Below, in pieces: positions 24,528 to 33,101 of a stretch of DNA of 60,951 nt. The number at the start of each line of letters is the position of its first letter. Positions within the stretch are counted from its first letter, which is position 1. The notes under the pieces were generated by a model. It saw nothing but the letters and a program-made list of their open reading frames with translations, was not told where the DNA came from and ran no database searches. This DNA comes from Treponema sp. (GTDB taxonomy: Bacteria > Spirochaetota > Spirochaetia > Treponematales > Treponemataceae): assembly GCA_017469785.1 (NCBI GenBank), contig JAFUFU010000050.1:1-60951 (forward strand). Reading direction: 5' to 3'. The translations under genes were made by a program, and so were the position numbers.

Positions 24528-24556
24528 ATTATACATCATTTTTATGTTTTTGTAAG
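24528..24556 (-). promoter_or_regulatory. Promoter of the LuxR-type regulator gene
   Basis: On the minus strand there is a perfect TATAAT (24528-24533) with a CTTACA -35 (24551-24556) 17 bases upstream. Transcription would start about 12 bases before the first attenuator hairpin. Confidence 0.5.
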
Positions 24557-24579
24557 ACCTTTTTGAGTTGATTTTCCTA

Positions 24580-24591
24580 GAACTAAAGTTG
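24580..24591. promoter_or_regulatory. Shared palindrome GAACT-AA-AGTT(G), candidate regulator binding site
   Basis: An inverted repeat between the divergent LuxR gene and small-membrane-protein operon. A perfect version, GAACT-TT-AGTTC, lies upstream of ureA at 35584-35595. Here it is at about -48 to -59 of the plus-strand promoter, a typical activator position. Confidence 0.5.
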
Positions 24592-24603
24592 AACAAATAC
24601 AAA

Positions 24604-24632
24604 TTGACAGAATTTTCCCATGTCGATAAGAT
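24604..24632 (+). promoter_or_regulatory. Promoter of the small membrane protein operon
   Basis: Consensus TTGACA (24604-24609) and TAAGAT (24627-24632) with a 17-base spacer. The transcript would begin near 24639, a few bases before the hexaloop hairpin. Confidence 0.65.
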
Positions 24633-24645
24633 TCTCACCGTAACG

Positions 24646-24682
24646 AGCAAGGGAGCTGTGAAGATTCACGGCTCCTTTTTTA
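24646..24682 (+). promoter_or_regulatory. Hexaloop/terminator attenuator before the small membrane protein genes
   Basis: Hairpin AGC-AAGGGA-GCT (24646-24657) overlaps the 5' arm of a terminator: GGAGCTGTGA (24652-24661) pairs with TCACGGCTCC (24666-24675), then TTTTTTATTTT. It lies between promoter and ribosome binding site (GGAGG), 15-50 bases before ATG 24697. No same-strand gene precedes it closely, so it is a leader element. Confidence 0.6.
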
Positions 24683-24696
24683 TTTTGGAGGCAATT

Positions 24697-25050
24697 ATGG
24701 CATGTTTTTTAGTTCCGCTCGGCGAGGCACTTGCAGTTTCAGCGGCAAGGAATTTTGGATTTAAAGAAAAACCTGTCTGGAAGGAACGATTGTCTGCGCT
24801 GGAGCAGATGCTTTACGGCGGAAGTTTTTTGCTCGCCATTGAGCATGTTTATCATGGTGAAGTCGTGTTTTATCCGCCCTTCCTCACCGCGATGAAAAAT
24901 CCTGTGGATACCAGGGAAATGCTTCATGAGATGGCAACTGTCGGCGTTTCAATGGCAATTGTGGTTACGGCAATCTGGGGAATTGCCGAACTAATAGCGC
25001 ATCTTATTAACAAAAAACAAGAAAAAATTACCTTACAGGGGGCGATATAA
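24697..25050 (+). CDS. Conserved small membrane protein of unknown function (first of pair)
   Basis: A 117-residue protein starting at ATG 24697 with a strong GGAGG site; a longer frame from 24568 would run through the promoter and attenuator and is rejected. Hydrophobic segments lie at about 1-17, 43-70 and 87-110. A His/Glu-rich stretch (IEHVYHGEVVFYPP...MLHEMATVGVSM) sits at membrane boundaries and could bind a metal or cation. It is not the AmiS/UreI channel family, which is longer with six spans. Its TAA overlaps the next ATG (TAATG), so the pair is translationally coupled. Context suggests a link with urea or ammonium handling; function unknown. Confidence 0.72.
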   Translation: MACFLVPLGEALAVSAARNFGFKEKPVWKERLSALEQMLYGGSFLLAIEHVYHGEVVFYPPFLTAMKNPVDTREMLHEMATVGVSMAIVVTAIWGIAELIAHLINKKQEKITLQGAI

Positions 25051-25328
25051 TGTGCTTGATTCTTACGATTTGTGCAGCCCTTGCTTTCAGCGGAGTTTAT
25101 TTCTACCAGAAGAAGAATTCCGCTGTTTCAAAAAATGTTTTTGCGACGATGCTCATGTTCTGGGCAGCAAGCCTCATGTGGATTATGGACGGAGTTGCTT
25201 CGGTTCTTGAGGGCGAAGGATTTTTTGACCTCAGCGTTGAAGATTCAATTCTCGGAGCAATAATAGTTGCAAGCGGAATGCTTGTTTTCGCAGTTCTTTC
25301 TTTTATACAGAAGCGAAAAACTGCATAA
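25050..25328 (+). CDS. Conserved small membrane protein of unknown function (second of pair)
   Basis: A 92-residue protein with three predicted membrane segments (about 1-19, 30-55, 66-87) and a short acidic loop (EGEGFFDLSVEDS) between the second and third. The start codon shares its A with the previous stop codon. It carries no enzymatic motif. The two proteins probably form a small membrane complex, because they are adjacent and coupled. They lie between the LuxR regulator and urtA, under the same type of attenuator as urtA and ureA. Confidence 0.7.
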   Translation: MCLILTICAALAFSGVYFYQKKNSAVSKNVFATMLMFWAASLMWIMDGVASVLEGEGFFDLSVEDSILGAIIVASGMLVFAVLSFIQKRKTA

Positions 25329-25362
25329 ACAAAAACTAATTAAAAAAATTTTAAAACAATAA

Positions 25363-25516
25363 AGACAATGGGGTCTCTGGAACAAAAAATACTTCCTTGT
25401 ATTTTTTTGTTCCTACGAGAAAGTTCTGTTCACCTGCCGGCAAACAGAACTTTCTCTCTAGCCTTAAAACCTGCATCCATGCAGGCATGGTTAGAAAAAG
25501 AGATGCCATTTTTTTT
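25363..25516 (+). promoter_or_regulatory. Multi-arm structured leader and attenuator of urtA
   Basis: The hexaloop hairpin AGAC-AATGGG-GTCT (25363-25376) overlaps the 5' arm of a closing stem (25367-25378 with 25499-25510, two 5-bp blocks) that is followed directly by eight T. The loop of this stem is expanded into three perfect or near-perfect hairpins: 25379-25413, 25417-25456 and 25470-25485. The RNA would be a four-way-junction-like fold ending in a terminator, about 30 bases before the urtA start. It matches no riboswitch class I know. Confidence 0.6.
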
Positions 25517-25544
25517 ATTTTAAAATGATTTTGGAGGAAAAACT

Positions 25545-26753
25545 ATGAAAAAGACAATTAACGGAATCATCACAACTGTTCTGGCGGCCGGTGCTGTTTT
25601 GGGCACACTCACCCTCTCTTCTTGCGAGAAAAAAGAAGAGTCAAAAACCGTCAAAGTCGGAATCTTACATTCTCTAAGCGGAACAATGGCGATTTCAGAA
25701 ACTTCTGTCCGCGACGCAGAGCTTTTGGCAATAAATGAAATCAATGCGGCGGGTGGCGTTCTCGGAAAGCAGATTCAAGTGATTCAGGAAGACGGCGCAA
25801 GTGAGCCTCAGATTTTTGCAGAAAGGGCAAGAAAACTGATTCAGAACGACAAGGTGGCGACAATTTTCGGCTGCTGGACAAGCGCATCGCGAAAGGCAGT
25901 AAAACCTGTCGTGGAAGAAACAGGCGCACTTTTATGGTACCCGGTTCAGTACGAAGGAATGGAAGCAAGCCCCAACATCATGTACATGGGGGCAGCTCCG
26001 AACCAGCAGGCAGTTCCGGCGGTCGAATTCTGCGCAAGTCAGTTCGGAAAGAATATCTTTCTTGTAGGAAGTGATTATGTCTTTCCGCGAACCGCCAACA
26101 AAATCATCAAGGCACAACTGAAAAATATCGGTGGCTCAGTCGCTGGTGAAGAATACACTCCCATGGGTCACACTGATTTCGCAACGATTGTAAGCAAGAT
26201 TCAGGCGGCAAAACCTGACTGTATCATCAACACGCTGAACGGAGACTCGAACGTAGCTTTCTTCAAGCAGCTTACCGATGCGGGAATCACTTCTTCTTCC
26301 ATTCCAGTCATGTCATTTTCGATCGCTGAAGAAGAAGTCGGCGGCGTGGGAATTGAGAATCTGGAAGGTCATTATGTGGCCTGGAACTACTATCAGACCA
26401 CAAAAACAGCAGAAAACACGGCTTTCGTTTCCGCTTACAAGAAAGCTTATGGAGAAAAGCGCGTGACTGACGACCCCATTGAGGCGGGCTACATCGGCGT
26501 TTACTTGTGGGCAAAGGCAGCCGAAAAAGCAGGCTCCTTTGATGTCGAGAAAATCCGTGCTGCAGCCAAGGGGATTTCCTTTGATGCGCCAGAAGGCAAG
26601 GTCACGCTGGACGGAGACAACCAGCACATCTACAAGCCTGTCCGAATCGGCAAAATCAACAAGAGCGGACTTATTGATGAAGTGTGGGCGACGCCTGGTG
26701 CAGTTAAGCCTGATCCATATCTTTCAAGCTATGACTGGGCCAAGGGTCTGTAA
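25545..26753 (+). CDS. urtA: Urea ABC transporter substrate-binding lipoprotein UrtA
   Basis: Type I periplasmic-binding-fold protein (402 residues) that captures urea and delivers it to UrtBC. The signal peptide ends in lipobox LSSC with Cys at residue 27, so it is membrane anchored. Features are [79 protein letters not shown] and [14 protein letters not shown], all characteristic of UrtA/FmdD rather than of branched-chain amino acid binding proteins. GGAGG lies 8 bases before ATG. Guanidine- or amide-binding relatives exist, but the urease operon next door favours urea. Confidence 0.92.
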   Translation: MKKTINGIITTVLAAGAVLGTLTLSSCEKKEESKTVKVGILHSLSGTMAISETSVRDAELLAINEINAAGGVLGKQIQVIQEDGASEPQIFAERARKLIQNDKVATIFGCWTSASRKAVKPVVEETGALLWYPVQYEGMEASPNIMYMGAAPNQQAVPAVEFCASQFGKNIFLVGSDYVFPRTANKIIKAQLKNIGGSVAGEEYTPMGHTDFATIVSKIQAAKPDCIINTLNGDSNVAFFKQLTDAGITSSSIPVMSFSIAEEEVGGVGIENLEGHYVAWNYYQTTKTAENTAFVSAYKKAYGEKRVTDDPIEAGYIGVYLWAKAAEKAGSFDVEKIRAAAKGISFDAPEGKVTLDGDNQHIYKPVRIGKINKSGLIDEVWATPGAVKPDPYLSSYDWAKGL

Positions 26754-26766
26754 AATATAGGTTAAT

Positions 26767-26794
26767 GTGCGCAGGAGAAGCTTTTCCTGCGCAC
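26767..26794 (+). terminator. Strong intercistronic hairpin between urtA and urtBC
   Basis: GTGCGCAGGA (26767-26776) pairs perfectly with TCCTGCGCAC (26785-26794) around an 8-base loop. There is no U-run, so it is less a terminator than an mRNA-stabilising or processing hairpin, as often found after binding-protein genes to keep their product in excess over the permease. Confidence 0.6.
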
Positions 26795-26821
26795 CCACTT
26801 TCTGAACATCTGGATACTTTT

Positions 26822-28831
26822 ATGACCACATTCTTTACGATTTTATTCAACGGAATAAGCCTTTCCTCGATACTCCTTCTGGCATCGCTGGGTCTTTCAA
26901 TCACCTTCGGGCTTATGCGCGTCATCAACATGGCTCATGGCGAATTCATCATGATTGGCGCATACACGACCTTTCTCGTACAGAATTTTTTCACTGCCTA
27001 TTTTCCGGCCAGATTTTTCGATTTTTACTATCCCCTTGCAATCGTAATGTCTTTTATAGTTGCGGCTTTATTCGGCGCAATTCTGGAGCAGCTTGTCATA
27101 AAAAGGCTTTACGGCCGGGAAACTGATTCCCTCCTTGCGACTTGGGGCGTGAGCCTTGTCTTGCAGCAGCTCGCCCGAACAATCTTCGGTGCTCCCAATG
27201 TGAACGTTAGCGCGCCTTCCGTCCTCAACGGAAACTTGGAGATTGCCGGCGTAATCATGACTTACAAAAGGATTTTCATCATTTTTCTGGTCACATTCTG
27301 CCTTGTCGCCATGTATCTGCTCATGTATAAGACTTCCTACGGAAAACGCGTCCGTGCGACCATGCAGAACCGGCCCATGGCCCAGTGCCTTGGAATCCGC
27401 ACGAACAGAATCGACACGCTCACCTTTGCCATCGGCTCCGGACTTGCGGGAATAGCGGGTTGTGCCCTATGTTTGCTCGGTTCGGTGGGGCCTTCTCTCG
27501 GCCAGAATTATATCGTGGACACTTTTATGGTCGTCGTGCTGGGTGGCGTAGGCCGTCTTGCAGGCTCTATCGCGGGCGCAGGCCTGATCGGAATGAGCAA
27601 TGCGGCGATTCAGTTCGGAACCTCGGCCAACATCGCAAAGGCAATCGTACTTTTCCTCGTAATTCTTTTTTTACAGAAGAAGCCTCAGGGCTTGTTCACC
27701 ATTCATTCCAGAATTCTCGACGAGAATGGAGGCGGAGAAACGGGATTAAGTGGAATCAGCGCAAAGAAGAAAAACCTCGCCTTTGCAGTGATTGTCGCAA
27801 TCATTGCCCTTATGCCTGTCTTTCTTTCGCCTTTCAGGGTTTCCCTTGTGGGGAAATTCATCACATTCGCCATCGTAGCCCTCTCTTTGGATGTGATTTG
27901 GGGTTATACGGGAATCTTAAGCCTTGGGCACGGAGTTTTCTTCGGTCTTGGCGGCTACGGATTCGGCATGTACCTGAAACTTGTGGCAAGCGGTTCGAAT
28001 CTTCCTGATTTTATGAGCTGGAGCGGCCGCACGGCACTCCCCTGGTTCTGGGAATTCTATAAGACTGCCCCCACCAGCATTTTCATGATTCTCGTGATTC
28101 CAGCCCTGCTCGCCTTTGTCCTTGGTTTGCTCACCTTCACCAACAGAATCAAGGGCGTTTATTTTTCGATTCTCTCTCAGGCACTCGCCCTGGTTTTCGT
28201 CACGCTTTTTATAGGACTTCAAGGCTACACCGGCGGCACAAACGGCATTACCGAATTCACTACGCTTTTCGGTCTCCCCATTGCCCGCATAAGCACAAAA
28301 TACATCTGGTACTATGTCGCGCTTTTCCTCTTAATCCTGACTTACGCTTTTTATTCCTGGGTCATGCAGACAAAATGCGGGCGGGTTCTTGTGGCAATCC
28401 GCGACGGAGAAAACAGGACTCGATTTTCAGGCTATCAGGTCGCAAATTATAAGACCTTCGTATATGTGCTGAGCGCAATCTTTACGGGAATCGCGGGCGC
28501 ACTTTTCGTGCCATTTTCAGGAATTATTTCCCCGTCAGAGATGAGCATTTCAAATTCAATAGACATGGCGATTTGGGTGGCCGTAGGCGGCAGAGGCTCG
28601 CTGATTGGAGCCGTCATCGGGGCCTTTCTCGTGAACATCACAAAAACTCTTGTAAGCGAGAACTTTCCCGAAATCTGGTCATACTTTATCGGAGCTATTT
28701 TCGTCCTCGTCGTGATATTCCTGCCACGAGGACTTACCGGAATCTTCATCGATGCAAAGGAAAAAGTATTTCGCACCATAAATCAGTTGAAAAAAGAAAA
28801 ATCTGAGGAGGCAGCCGCATGGGCAAAGTGA
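26822..28831 (+). CDS. urtBC: Fused urea ABC transporter permease UrtB-UrtC
   Basis: One 669-residue protein contains both permease subunits. Residues 1-310 are UrtB-like (LASLGLSITFGLMRVINMAHGEFIMIGAY, LGGVGRLAGSIAGAGLIG). After a short linker (NGGGETGLSGISAKKK), residues 330-650 are UrtC-like (LDVIWGYTGILSLGHGVFFGLGGYG, FSILSQALALVF, WVAVGGRGSLIGAVIGAF). Each half has about 8 spans and an EAA-like loop. UrtB and UrtC are normally separate proteins. The start at 26822 avoids reading through the intercistronic hairpin; the upstream frame to 26765 is rejected. It overlaps urtD by 13 bases. Confidence 0.9.
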   Translation: MTTFFTILFNGISLSSILLLASLGLSITFGLMRVINMAHGEFIMIGAYTTFLVQNFFTAYFPARFFDFYYPLAIVMSFIVAALFGAILEQLVIKRLYGRETDSLLATWGVSLVLQQLARTIFGAPNVNVSAPSVLNGNLEIAGVIMTYKRIFIIFLVTFCLVAMYLLMYKTSYGKRVRATMQNRPMAQCLGIRTNRIDTLTFAIGSGLAGIAGCALCLLGSVGPSLGQNYIVDTFMVVVLGGVGRLAGSIAGAGLIGMSNAAIQFGTSANIAKAIVLFLVILFLQKKPQGLFTIHSRILDENGGGETGLSGISAKKKNLAFAVIVAIIALMPVFLSPFRVSLVGKFITFAIVALSLDVIWGYTGILSLGHGVFFGLGGYGFGMYLKLVASGSNLPDFMSWSGRTALPWFWEFYKTAPTSIFMILVIPALLAFVLGLLTFTNRIKGVYFSILSQALALVFVTLFIGLQGYTGGTNGITEFTTLFGLPIARISTKYIWYYVALFLLILTYAFYSWVMQTKCGRVLVAIRDGENRTRFSGYQVANYKTFVYVLSAIFTGIAGALFVPFSGIISPSEMSISNSIDMAIWVAVGGRGSLIGAVIGAFLVNITKTLVSENFPEIWSYFIGAIFVLVVIFLPRGLTGIFIDAKEKVFRTINQLKKEKSEEAAAWAK

Positions 28832-29655
28832 TTACACCAGTCATAGAGATTCAGGATATTTCTGTAGTTTTTGACGGATTTAAAGCCCTCAGCAATGTGA
28901 CGACAAAGATAATGCCCAACAAAGTGCATTTTTTCATCGGCCCAAACGGAGCCGGGAAGACAACTCTGCTGGACATCATCTGCGGAAAAACAAAGCCTGC
29001 TTCCGGCAAGATTATTTATCATGGCGGAGTCGATGTAGGCTTGCGCAAATACACGAACATGGATGTGACAAAGATGCGTGAAGCCGATATTGCCAACGAA
29101 GGAATCGGACGGAAATTTCAGGCTCCATCAGTCTTCACAAGTCTTTCGGTATGGGAAAATATGGAAATCTCCCTTAAAGGACAGAAAACCGTGCTTTCTT
29201 CCCTGCTTTTTAAAATTTCCCGGCAGCAAAAGGAAAGAATCGAACTGATTCTTGATTTCATAAATCTCAGCGAAAAGAAGGATGAAAAGGCGGCTTCTCT
29301 CTCCCACGGACAAAAGCAATGGCTTGAAATCGGAATGCTTCTGGTGCAGGAGCCAAGCCTTCTTCTCCTTGACGAACCTGTTGCCGGTATGGGAAAGGCC
29401 GAAACCGAAAAAACGGGCGAGATTATCAGGAAAATAGCAAAACAATATGCCGTTGTCGTCGTCGAGCACGATATGGAATTCGTCCGCAAGGTGGCTGACA
29501 CGGTGACAGTCATGCACGAAGGAAAAATCCTGACCGAGGGAAATGCTGATTCCGTGCTGTCAGACGAAAAAGTAAAGGCCGTTTATCTTGGCCGGGGGAA
29601 ATTCCATAAAAGCGGCATCGAAGAAACAGAAGAAAATGAGCTGGCCGGTGCATAG
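28819..29655 (+). CDS. urtD: Urea ABC transporter ATP-binding protein UrtD
   Basis: Cytoplasmic ATPase subunit of the LivG type (278 residues). It has Walker A GPNGAGKTT, Q-loop GRKFQAPSVFTSLSVWENME, signature LSHGQKQWLEIGMLL and Walker B LLLLDEPVAGMGKAE. The M-G-KAE form and HGQKQWLEIGM are typical of UrtD. An AGGAGG site precedes ATG 28819, inside the end of urtBC. Confidence 0.93.
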   Translation: MGKVITPVIEIQDISVVFDGFKALSNVTTKIMPNKVHFFIGPNGAGKTTLLDIICGKTKPASGKIIYHGGVDVGLRKYTNMDVTKMREADIANEGIGRKFQAPSVFTSLSVWENMEISLKGQKTVLSSLLFKISRQQKERIELILDFINLSEKKDEKAASLSHGQKQWLEIGMLLVQEPSLLLLDEPVAGMGKAETEKTGEIIRKIAKQYAVVVVEHDMEFVRKVADTVTVMHEGKILTEGNADSVLSDEKVKAVYLGRGKFHKSGIEETEENELAGA

Positions 29656-29676
29656 GCCTTTTTACAGGAGGAAAAA

Positions 29677-30372
29677 ATGCTTGAAATCAAGGATGTGAGC
29701 GCATGGTATGGGGAAAGCAGGATAATCCCCTCGCTTTCCATGAATGTTTCCGCGGGCGAGATTGTCTGCCTGGTGGGACGGAATGGTGTGGGAAAAAGCA
29801 CCAGCCTAAAAAGCATAATGGGCATGGTAAAAACCACATCGGGAAGCATTCTCCTGAACGGCGAGGAAATTATCCGCAAGAAGACTTACGAGAGAGCCTC
29901 CCTGGGAATTGGCTTTGTTCCGCAAGGCCGGGAGATTTTTCCCCAGCTTACGGTGGAAGAGAATCTTGAATTAGGATTGCAGGTAAACGGCGAGAAAGGA
30001 AAAATCGGCGAAGAGATTTTTGAGCTTTTCCCGATTATTAAGACTTTTTTGAAGCGGAAGGGCGGAAACCTGAGCGGCGGGCAACAGCAGCAGCTGGCAA
30101 TCGCGCGGGCTTTGGTCTCTCACCCTAAGATTCTGATTCTTGACGAGCCGACGGAAGGAATCCAGCCCTCAATCATTGAAGACATTGCCTCTGCCATTCA
30201 GAGGGTGAACTCGAAGCTTGGAATCACGGTGCTGATTGTGGAGCAATATCTTGATTTCGTCCTTTCTGTCAGCAATCGCTATTATGTGATGGACAAAGGG
30301 GAAATCACCCTGAGCGGACTTACAAAAGATGCCGACAGCGAGCTGATTCAGTCAAAAATGTCTATCGGATAA
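29677..30372 (+). CDS. urtE: Urea ABC transporter ATP-binding protein UrtE
   Basis: Second ATPase subunit (231 residues, LivF type). It has Walker A GRNGVGKST, Q-loop GREIFPQLTVEENLELG, signature LSGGQQQQLAIARALV and Walker B ILILDEPTEGIQPSIIEDI. The QPSIIEDI ending of the Walker B region is characteristic of UrtE. AGGAGG precedes ATG. It is the last gene of the urt operon; its 3' end overlaps that of convergent ureD by 11 bases and no terminator separates the two operons. Confidence 0.93.
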   Translation: MLEIKDVSAWYGESRIIPSLSMNVSAGEIVCLVGRNGVGKSTSLKSIMGMVKTTSGSILLNGEEIIRKKTYERASLGIGFVPQGREIFPQLTVEENLELGLQVNGEKGKIGEEIFELFPIIKTFLKRKGGNLSGGQQQQLAIARALVSHPKILILDEPTEGIQPSIIEDIASAIQRVNSKLGITVLIVEQYLDFVLSVSNRYYVMDKGEITLSGLTKDADSELIQSKMSIG

Positions 30373-31210
30373 AAGCCTTGACGCGCTCAAAGCTTTTCTG
30401 TATTTCCTCCGCAGAATATGCCAGGGCGCGGAGGGCTATATCCCCCGAATCAGTTTCAGTCACTTCGCAAACAAGCCTTTCTGACTCTGATTCGGCTTTC
30501 TGGGCATAAAGAAGTTTTTCTTCAAGCCCCAAAACTTTTCTGATTTCCCATTGATTTTTTTCAAATCCGAAAAGCAAGAGACTTCCGGCATGGGTAAAGC
30601 CGCCGAAGACAGAAGGCGACTGCAAGAAGCCTTTCCTTTCCGGATTTTTGCCACCCTTGCTGCCCTCAAAAAAAGCATTGTCCCGGAAAATCAGCTTTTT
30701 CCCCCGCCTCACCTCAATCAGATTCTGATATAAATCAAAATCAAAAAGCTCGCCGTGAGAAATTCGCCCGCCACACAAAATGTCCTCGTAGAGAAAGCGG
30801 GAACTCTTATCCGCAAGGAAAATCTTACTTTCAGAGCGAAATCTGCTTTCCGAAAAAGGGATGCAGGGAAGCGGCGAAAAAAACAGGCTGCTGTTTTTCT
30901 GTAATTTCAGGCGGATTTTCCGCTCGCCAAGTTCATTTTCCTCCATCTTGAAGATTTTCTCAAAAGACTGGCTCATTATTTCTAATTTCGCGTTTTCTTC
31001 TATTAGTATATGATATTCCTGAATGTCTCCGGCAAAGATTCCCGGCGAAGAAGTCTGCTGATACAGGGAAATCGAGCCGTCTTGATTCTGAAATGGCTTC
31101 ATGATTTTAAAAGGAGAGGTGAAAAAACTGTCGCTGATAAAAGTCTTCCCGCTTTTTGAGCATGACGCCTTTAGCTCAAAACGAGAAATCTTCCCAAACT
31201 GATTTGTCAT
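30362..31210 (-). CDS. ureD: Urease accessory protein UreD (UreH)
   Basis: Scaffold that binds apo-urease with UreF and UreG during insertion of Ni and CO2. The 282-residue sequence shows the family pattern of beta-rich segments ([59 protein letters not shown]). Similarity is weak, as usual for UreD, but its place after ureG settles the call. Its ATG overlaps the ureG stop by 4 bases. Confidence 0.88.
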   Translation of the reverse strand: MTNQFGKISRFELKASCSKSGKTFISDSFFTSPFKIMKPFQNQDGSISLYQQTSSPGIFAGDIQEYHILIEENAKLEIMSQSFEKIFKMEENELGERKIRLKLQKNSSLFFSPLPCIPFSESRFRSESKIFLADKSSRFLYEDILCGGRISHGELFDFDLYQNLIEVRRGKKLIFRDNAFFEGSKGGKNPERKGFLQSPSVFGGFTHAGSLLLFGFEKNQWEIRKVLGLEEKLLYAQKAESESERLVCEVTETDSGDIALRALAYSAEEIQKSFERVKAFIR

Positions 31211-31836
31211 TTTGATTCCATTGAAGCGGCTAAATCAGCGAAAAAGACATTTCTGTCCAAAAAAGCAAGCACCTCGTCAATTCCCTCGCCGCTCCGAATA
31301 TTCGTGAAAACAAAAGGCTTTTGCCCCCGCATTTTCCGGGAATCCCTTGCCATAACCTCAAGGCTCGCGCCCACAAGGGGAGCCAAGTCGATTTTATTGA
31401 TTACAAGAAGATTGCTCCTCATGATTCCAGGCCCGCCTTTCCGGGGAATTTTATCCCCTTCCGCGACATCAATTACAAAAATCGTCGCATCCACAAGCTC
31501 CGGGCTGAATGTTGCCGACAGATTGTCGCCGCCGCTCTCGATAAAAATCAGCTCTATGTCAGGGAATTTTTCCCGCAGAAAATCCACGGCCTCAAGATTC
31601 ATGGAAGCGTCCTCACGAATTGCCGTATGGGGACAGCCGCCTGTCTCCACTCCCAGAATCCGCTCTTTTGGCAGCACGGAATTTTTTGCCAGAAATTCCG
31701 CATCTTCTTTCGTGTAAATGTCGTTTGTAATTACGCCGATTGAATATTTTTCAGCAAGCCGGCGGGTAAGGGCCTCCACAAGGGCAGTCTTACCGGAGCC
31801 GACCGGACCTGCCACACCGATTTTAGTGAATTTCAT
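31207..31836 (-). CDS. ureG: Urease accessory GTPase UreG
   Basis: SIMIBI-class GTPase that powers Ni delivery to urease. It has P-loop [14 protein letters not shown], Ni-binding [30 protein letters not shown] and [11 protein letters not shown] use ATG 31836 ([10 protein letters not shown]), which has an AGAGGA site; the frame has another ATG 6 codons upstream. Then 209 residues, the normal length. It lies 61 bases after ureF. Confidence 0.94.
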   Translation of the reverse strand: MKFTKIGVAGPVGSGKTALVEALTRRLAEKYSIGVITNDIYTKEDAEFLAKNSVLPKERILGVETGGCPHTAIREDASMNLEAVDFLREKFPDIELIFIESGGDNLSATFSPELVDATIFVIDVAEGDKIPRKGGPGIMRSNLLVINKIDLAPLVGASLEVMARDSRKMRGQKPFVFTNIRSGEGIDEVLAFLDRNVFFADLAASMESK

Positions 31837-31897
31837 TTTTCCTCTTTCCTCCATTTTTTCCTTCTTTTCCTTATATTGGGCAAAGTGCCCCTAAAAA

Positions 31898-32575
31898 TTA
31901 GCTCATGTAGAGTCTTGTGTATAAAAACTCATGCTGCATGGCGCGGATTTCACTGGCCGGGCAGGAGCGGCACAAATCTTTTTCAGAAAAATCCATGACT
32001 TTTTCCAGCAGATTCTCAAAATCTTTGAAAAGAGAGTGCAGAATCATCTGACCGTCATTCTGGCTCAAGGGAACGAGCTTTACCGCCGTCACAATCCGGG
32101 AAGAAATCTGGCTGTAGAAAAAGGCGGAAAGGCTTTCGTCCTCGCTGATTCCCTTCACTGCGCAATATGCGCCGTAGAAAACCGAAAAATGCCGGATTTC
32201 TGCCTTTAGAAGCGGATTCTCCTCATTTTCCCCTGATTTTTCCCACAGCGATACCGTTTTCAAGAATCTGAGGGCAAGTTTTTTGCTCCCCTCGCGGATT
32301 TCTCTTGCGTTTTTGCCGGAATTGTAGATTTCATCGATTTCTCTGACCTTTTCCCAATTTCCTGAGCTGGCGGCCTCCCAGGAAAGACGGGCAGGAAGAA
32401 GCTCGTTCGTGAGAAAATTAAGCGAAATCTCGGACTTTAAGAATGATTCCGCCGATTCTGCGTCAAAAATCAGTCCTTGCTGAACGAAAGTCTCCAAGCC
32501 CCATGAAAGCGTATAGCTTCCGATAGGAAATGCCGCGTCGTTAATCTGGAGCAATTCAAAAAAATCAGCCTGCAT
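31898..32575 (-). CDS. ureF: Urease accessory protein UreF
   Basis: GTPase-activating partner of UreG in the UreDFG maturation complex. The N-terminus FFELLQINDAAFPIGSYTLSWGLETFVQQG carries the UreF signature (FPIGSY...S.GLE), and the remainder is all-helical with ISSRIVTAVKLVPLSQNDGQMIL near the end. The 225 residues are standard. It overlaps ureE by 11 bases. Confidence 0.92.
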   Translation of the reverse strand: MQADFFELLQINDAAFPIGSYTLSWGLETFVQQGLIFDAESAESFLKSEISLNFLTNELLPARLSWEAASSGNWEKVREIDEIYNSGKNAREIREGSKKLALRFLKTVSLWEKSGENEENPLLKAEIRHFSVFYGAYCAVKGISEDESLSAFFYSQISSRIVTAVKLVPLSQNDGQMILHSLFKDFENLLEKVMDFSEKDLCRSCPASEIRAMQHEFLYTRLYMS

Positions 32576-33062
32576 GGTGGTGGGAATGTCCGACTATCGA
32601 AGAAATCTGCCGGGAAAAGTCGAGTTTTTCCGTCCGCTTTTCGATTGAAATCGAGAATCCGCAAAGGTTTTTCAAAAGCCGCTCCATTGGCTCTGTGTAC
32701 AAGGTTATCAGTTCGCAGTCTGACTTTCCGGCAAAGAGCGGCGCGTGGCAGTTTCCGATTTCATAGGCAATTTTTGCCGTGGCAAGAAAGTCCCTGTCCG
32801 CCGTCTTAACGCTCAGGATTTCGCACTCGCCCACATCAGCGACAATAACCGTGCCGTCGGAGTCAATTCCCAGGACATCGCCGGGCTTGATTCCTCTTTT
32901 CAGGACAGAATCATCCAGACGAAGGGCAATATCTCGCCCCTTTCGGGAATTTTTTCTATGCAACTTTGAATATGTCTCATGCCATTCGAATTCTACGAAA
33001 TCAAAATCCTTTCCCTTGAATTGAGCGTCAGTGACTTTCCCAAGAATCTTTTCGCAAATCAT
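32565..33062 (-). CDS. ureE: Urease accessory nickel metallochaperone UreE
   Basis: Ni-binding chaperone with an N-terminal peptide-binding domain (residues 1-75, including LRLDDSVLKRGIKPGDVLGID) and a C-terminal metal-binding domain (IAYEIGNCHAPLF with a conserved His). The tail ends HSHHHAG, a short His cluster expected to hold extra Ni. The 165 residues are typical. It lies 39 bases downstream of ureC. Confidence 0.92.
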   Translation of the reverse strand: MICEKILGKVTDAQFKGKDFDFVEFEWHETYSKLHRKNSRKGRDIALRLDDSVLKRGIKPGDVLGIDSDGTVIVADVGECEILSVKTADRDFLATAKIAYEIGNCHAPLFAGKSDCELITLYTEPMERLLKNLCGFSISIEKRTEKLDFSRQISSIVGHSHHHAG

Positions 33063-33101
33063 ACAAACTCCTTAACCAAAGATAAGTGTCATATTGATAA
33101 A

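Noticed and set aside
24568..24696. Longer N-terminus for the small membrane protein (start at 24568)
   Set aside because: It would translate through the TTGACA/TAAGAT promoter and the attenuator; ATG 24697 has a strong ribosome site and a membrane-protein-like start.
25363..25516. Guanidine-I riboswitch before urtA
   Set aside because: The conserved guanidine-I sequence blocks are not present; only the multi-arm shape is shared.
26765..26821. Longer N-terminus for UrtBC
   Set aside because: It reads through a perfect intercistronic hairpin; residues before MTTFFTILF do not look like a permease start.
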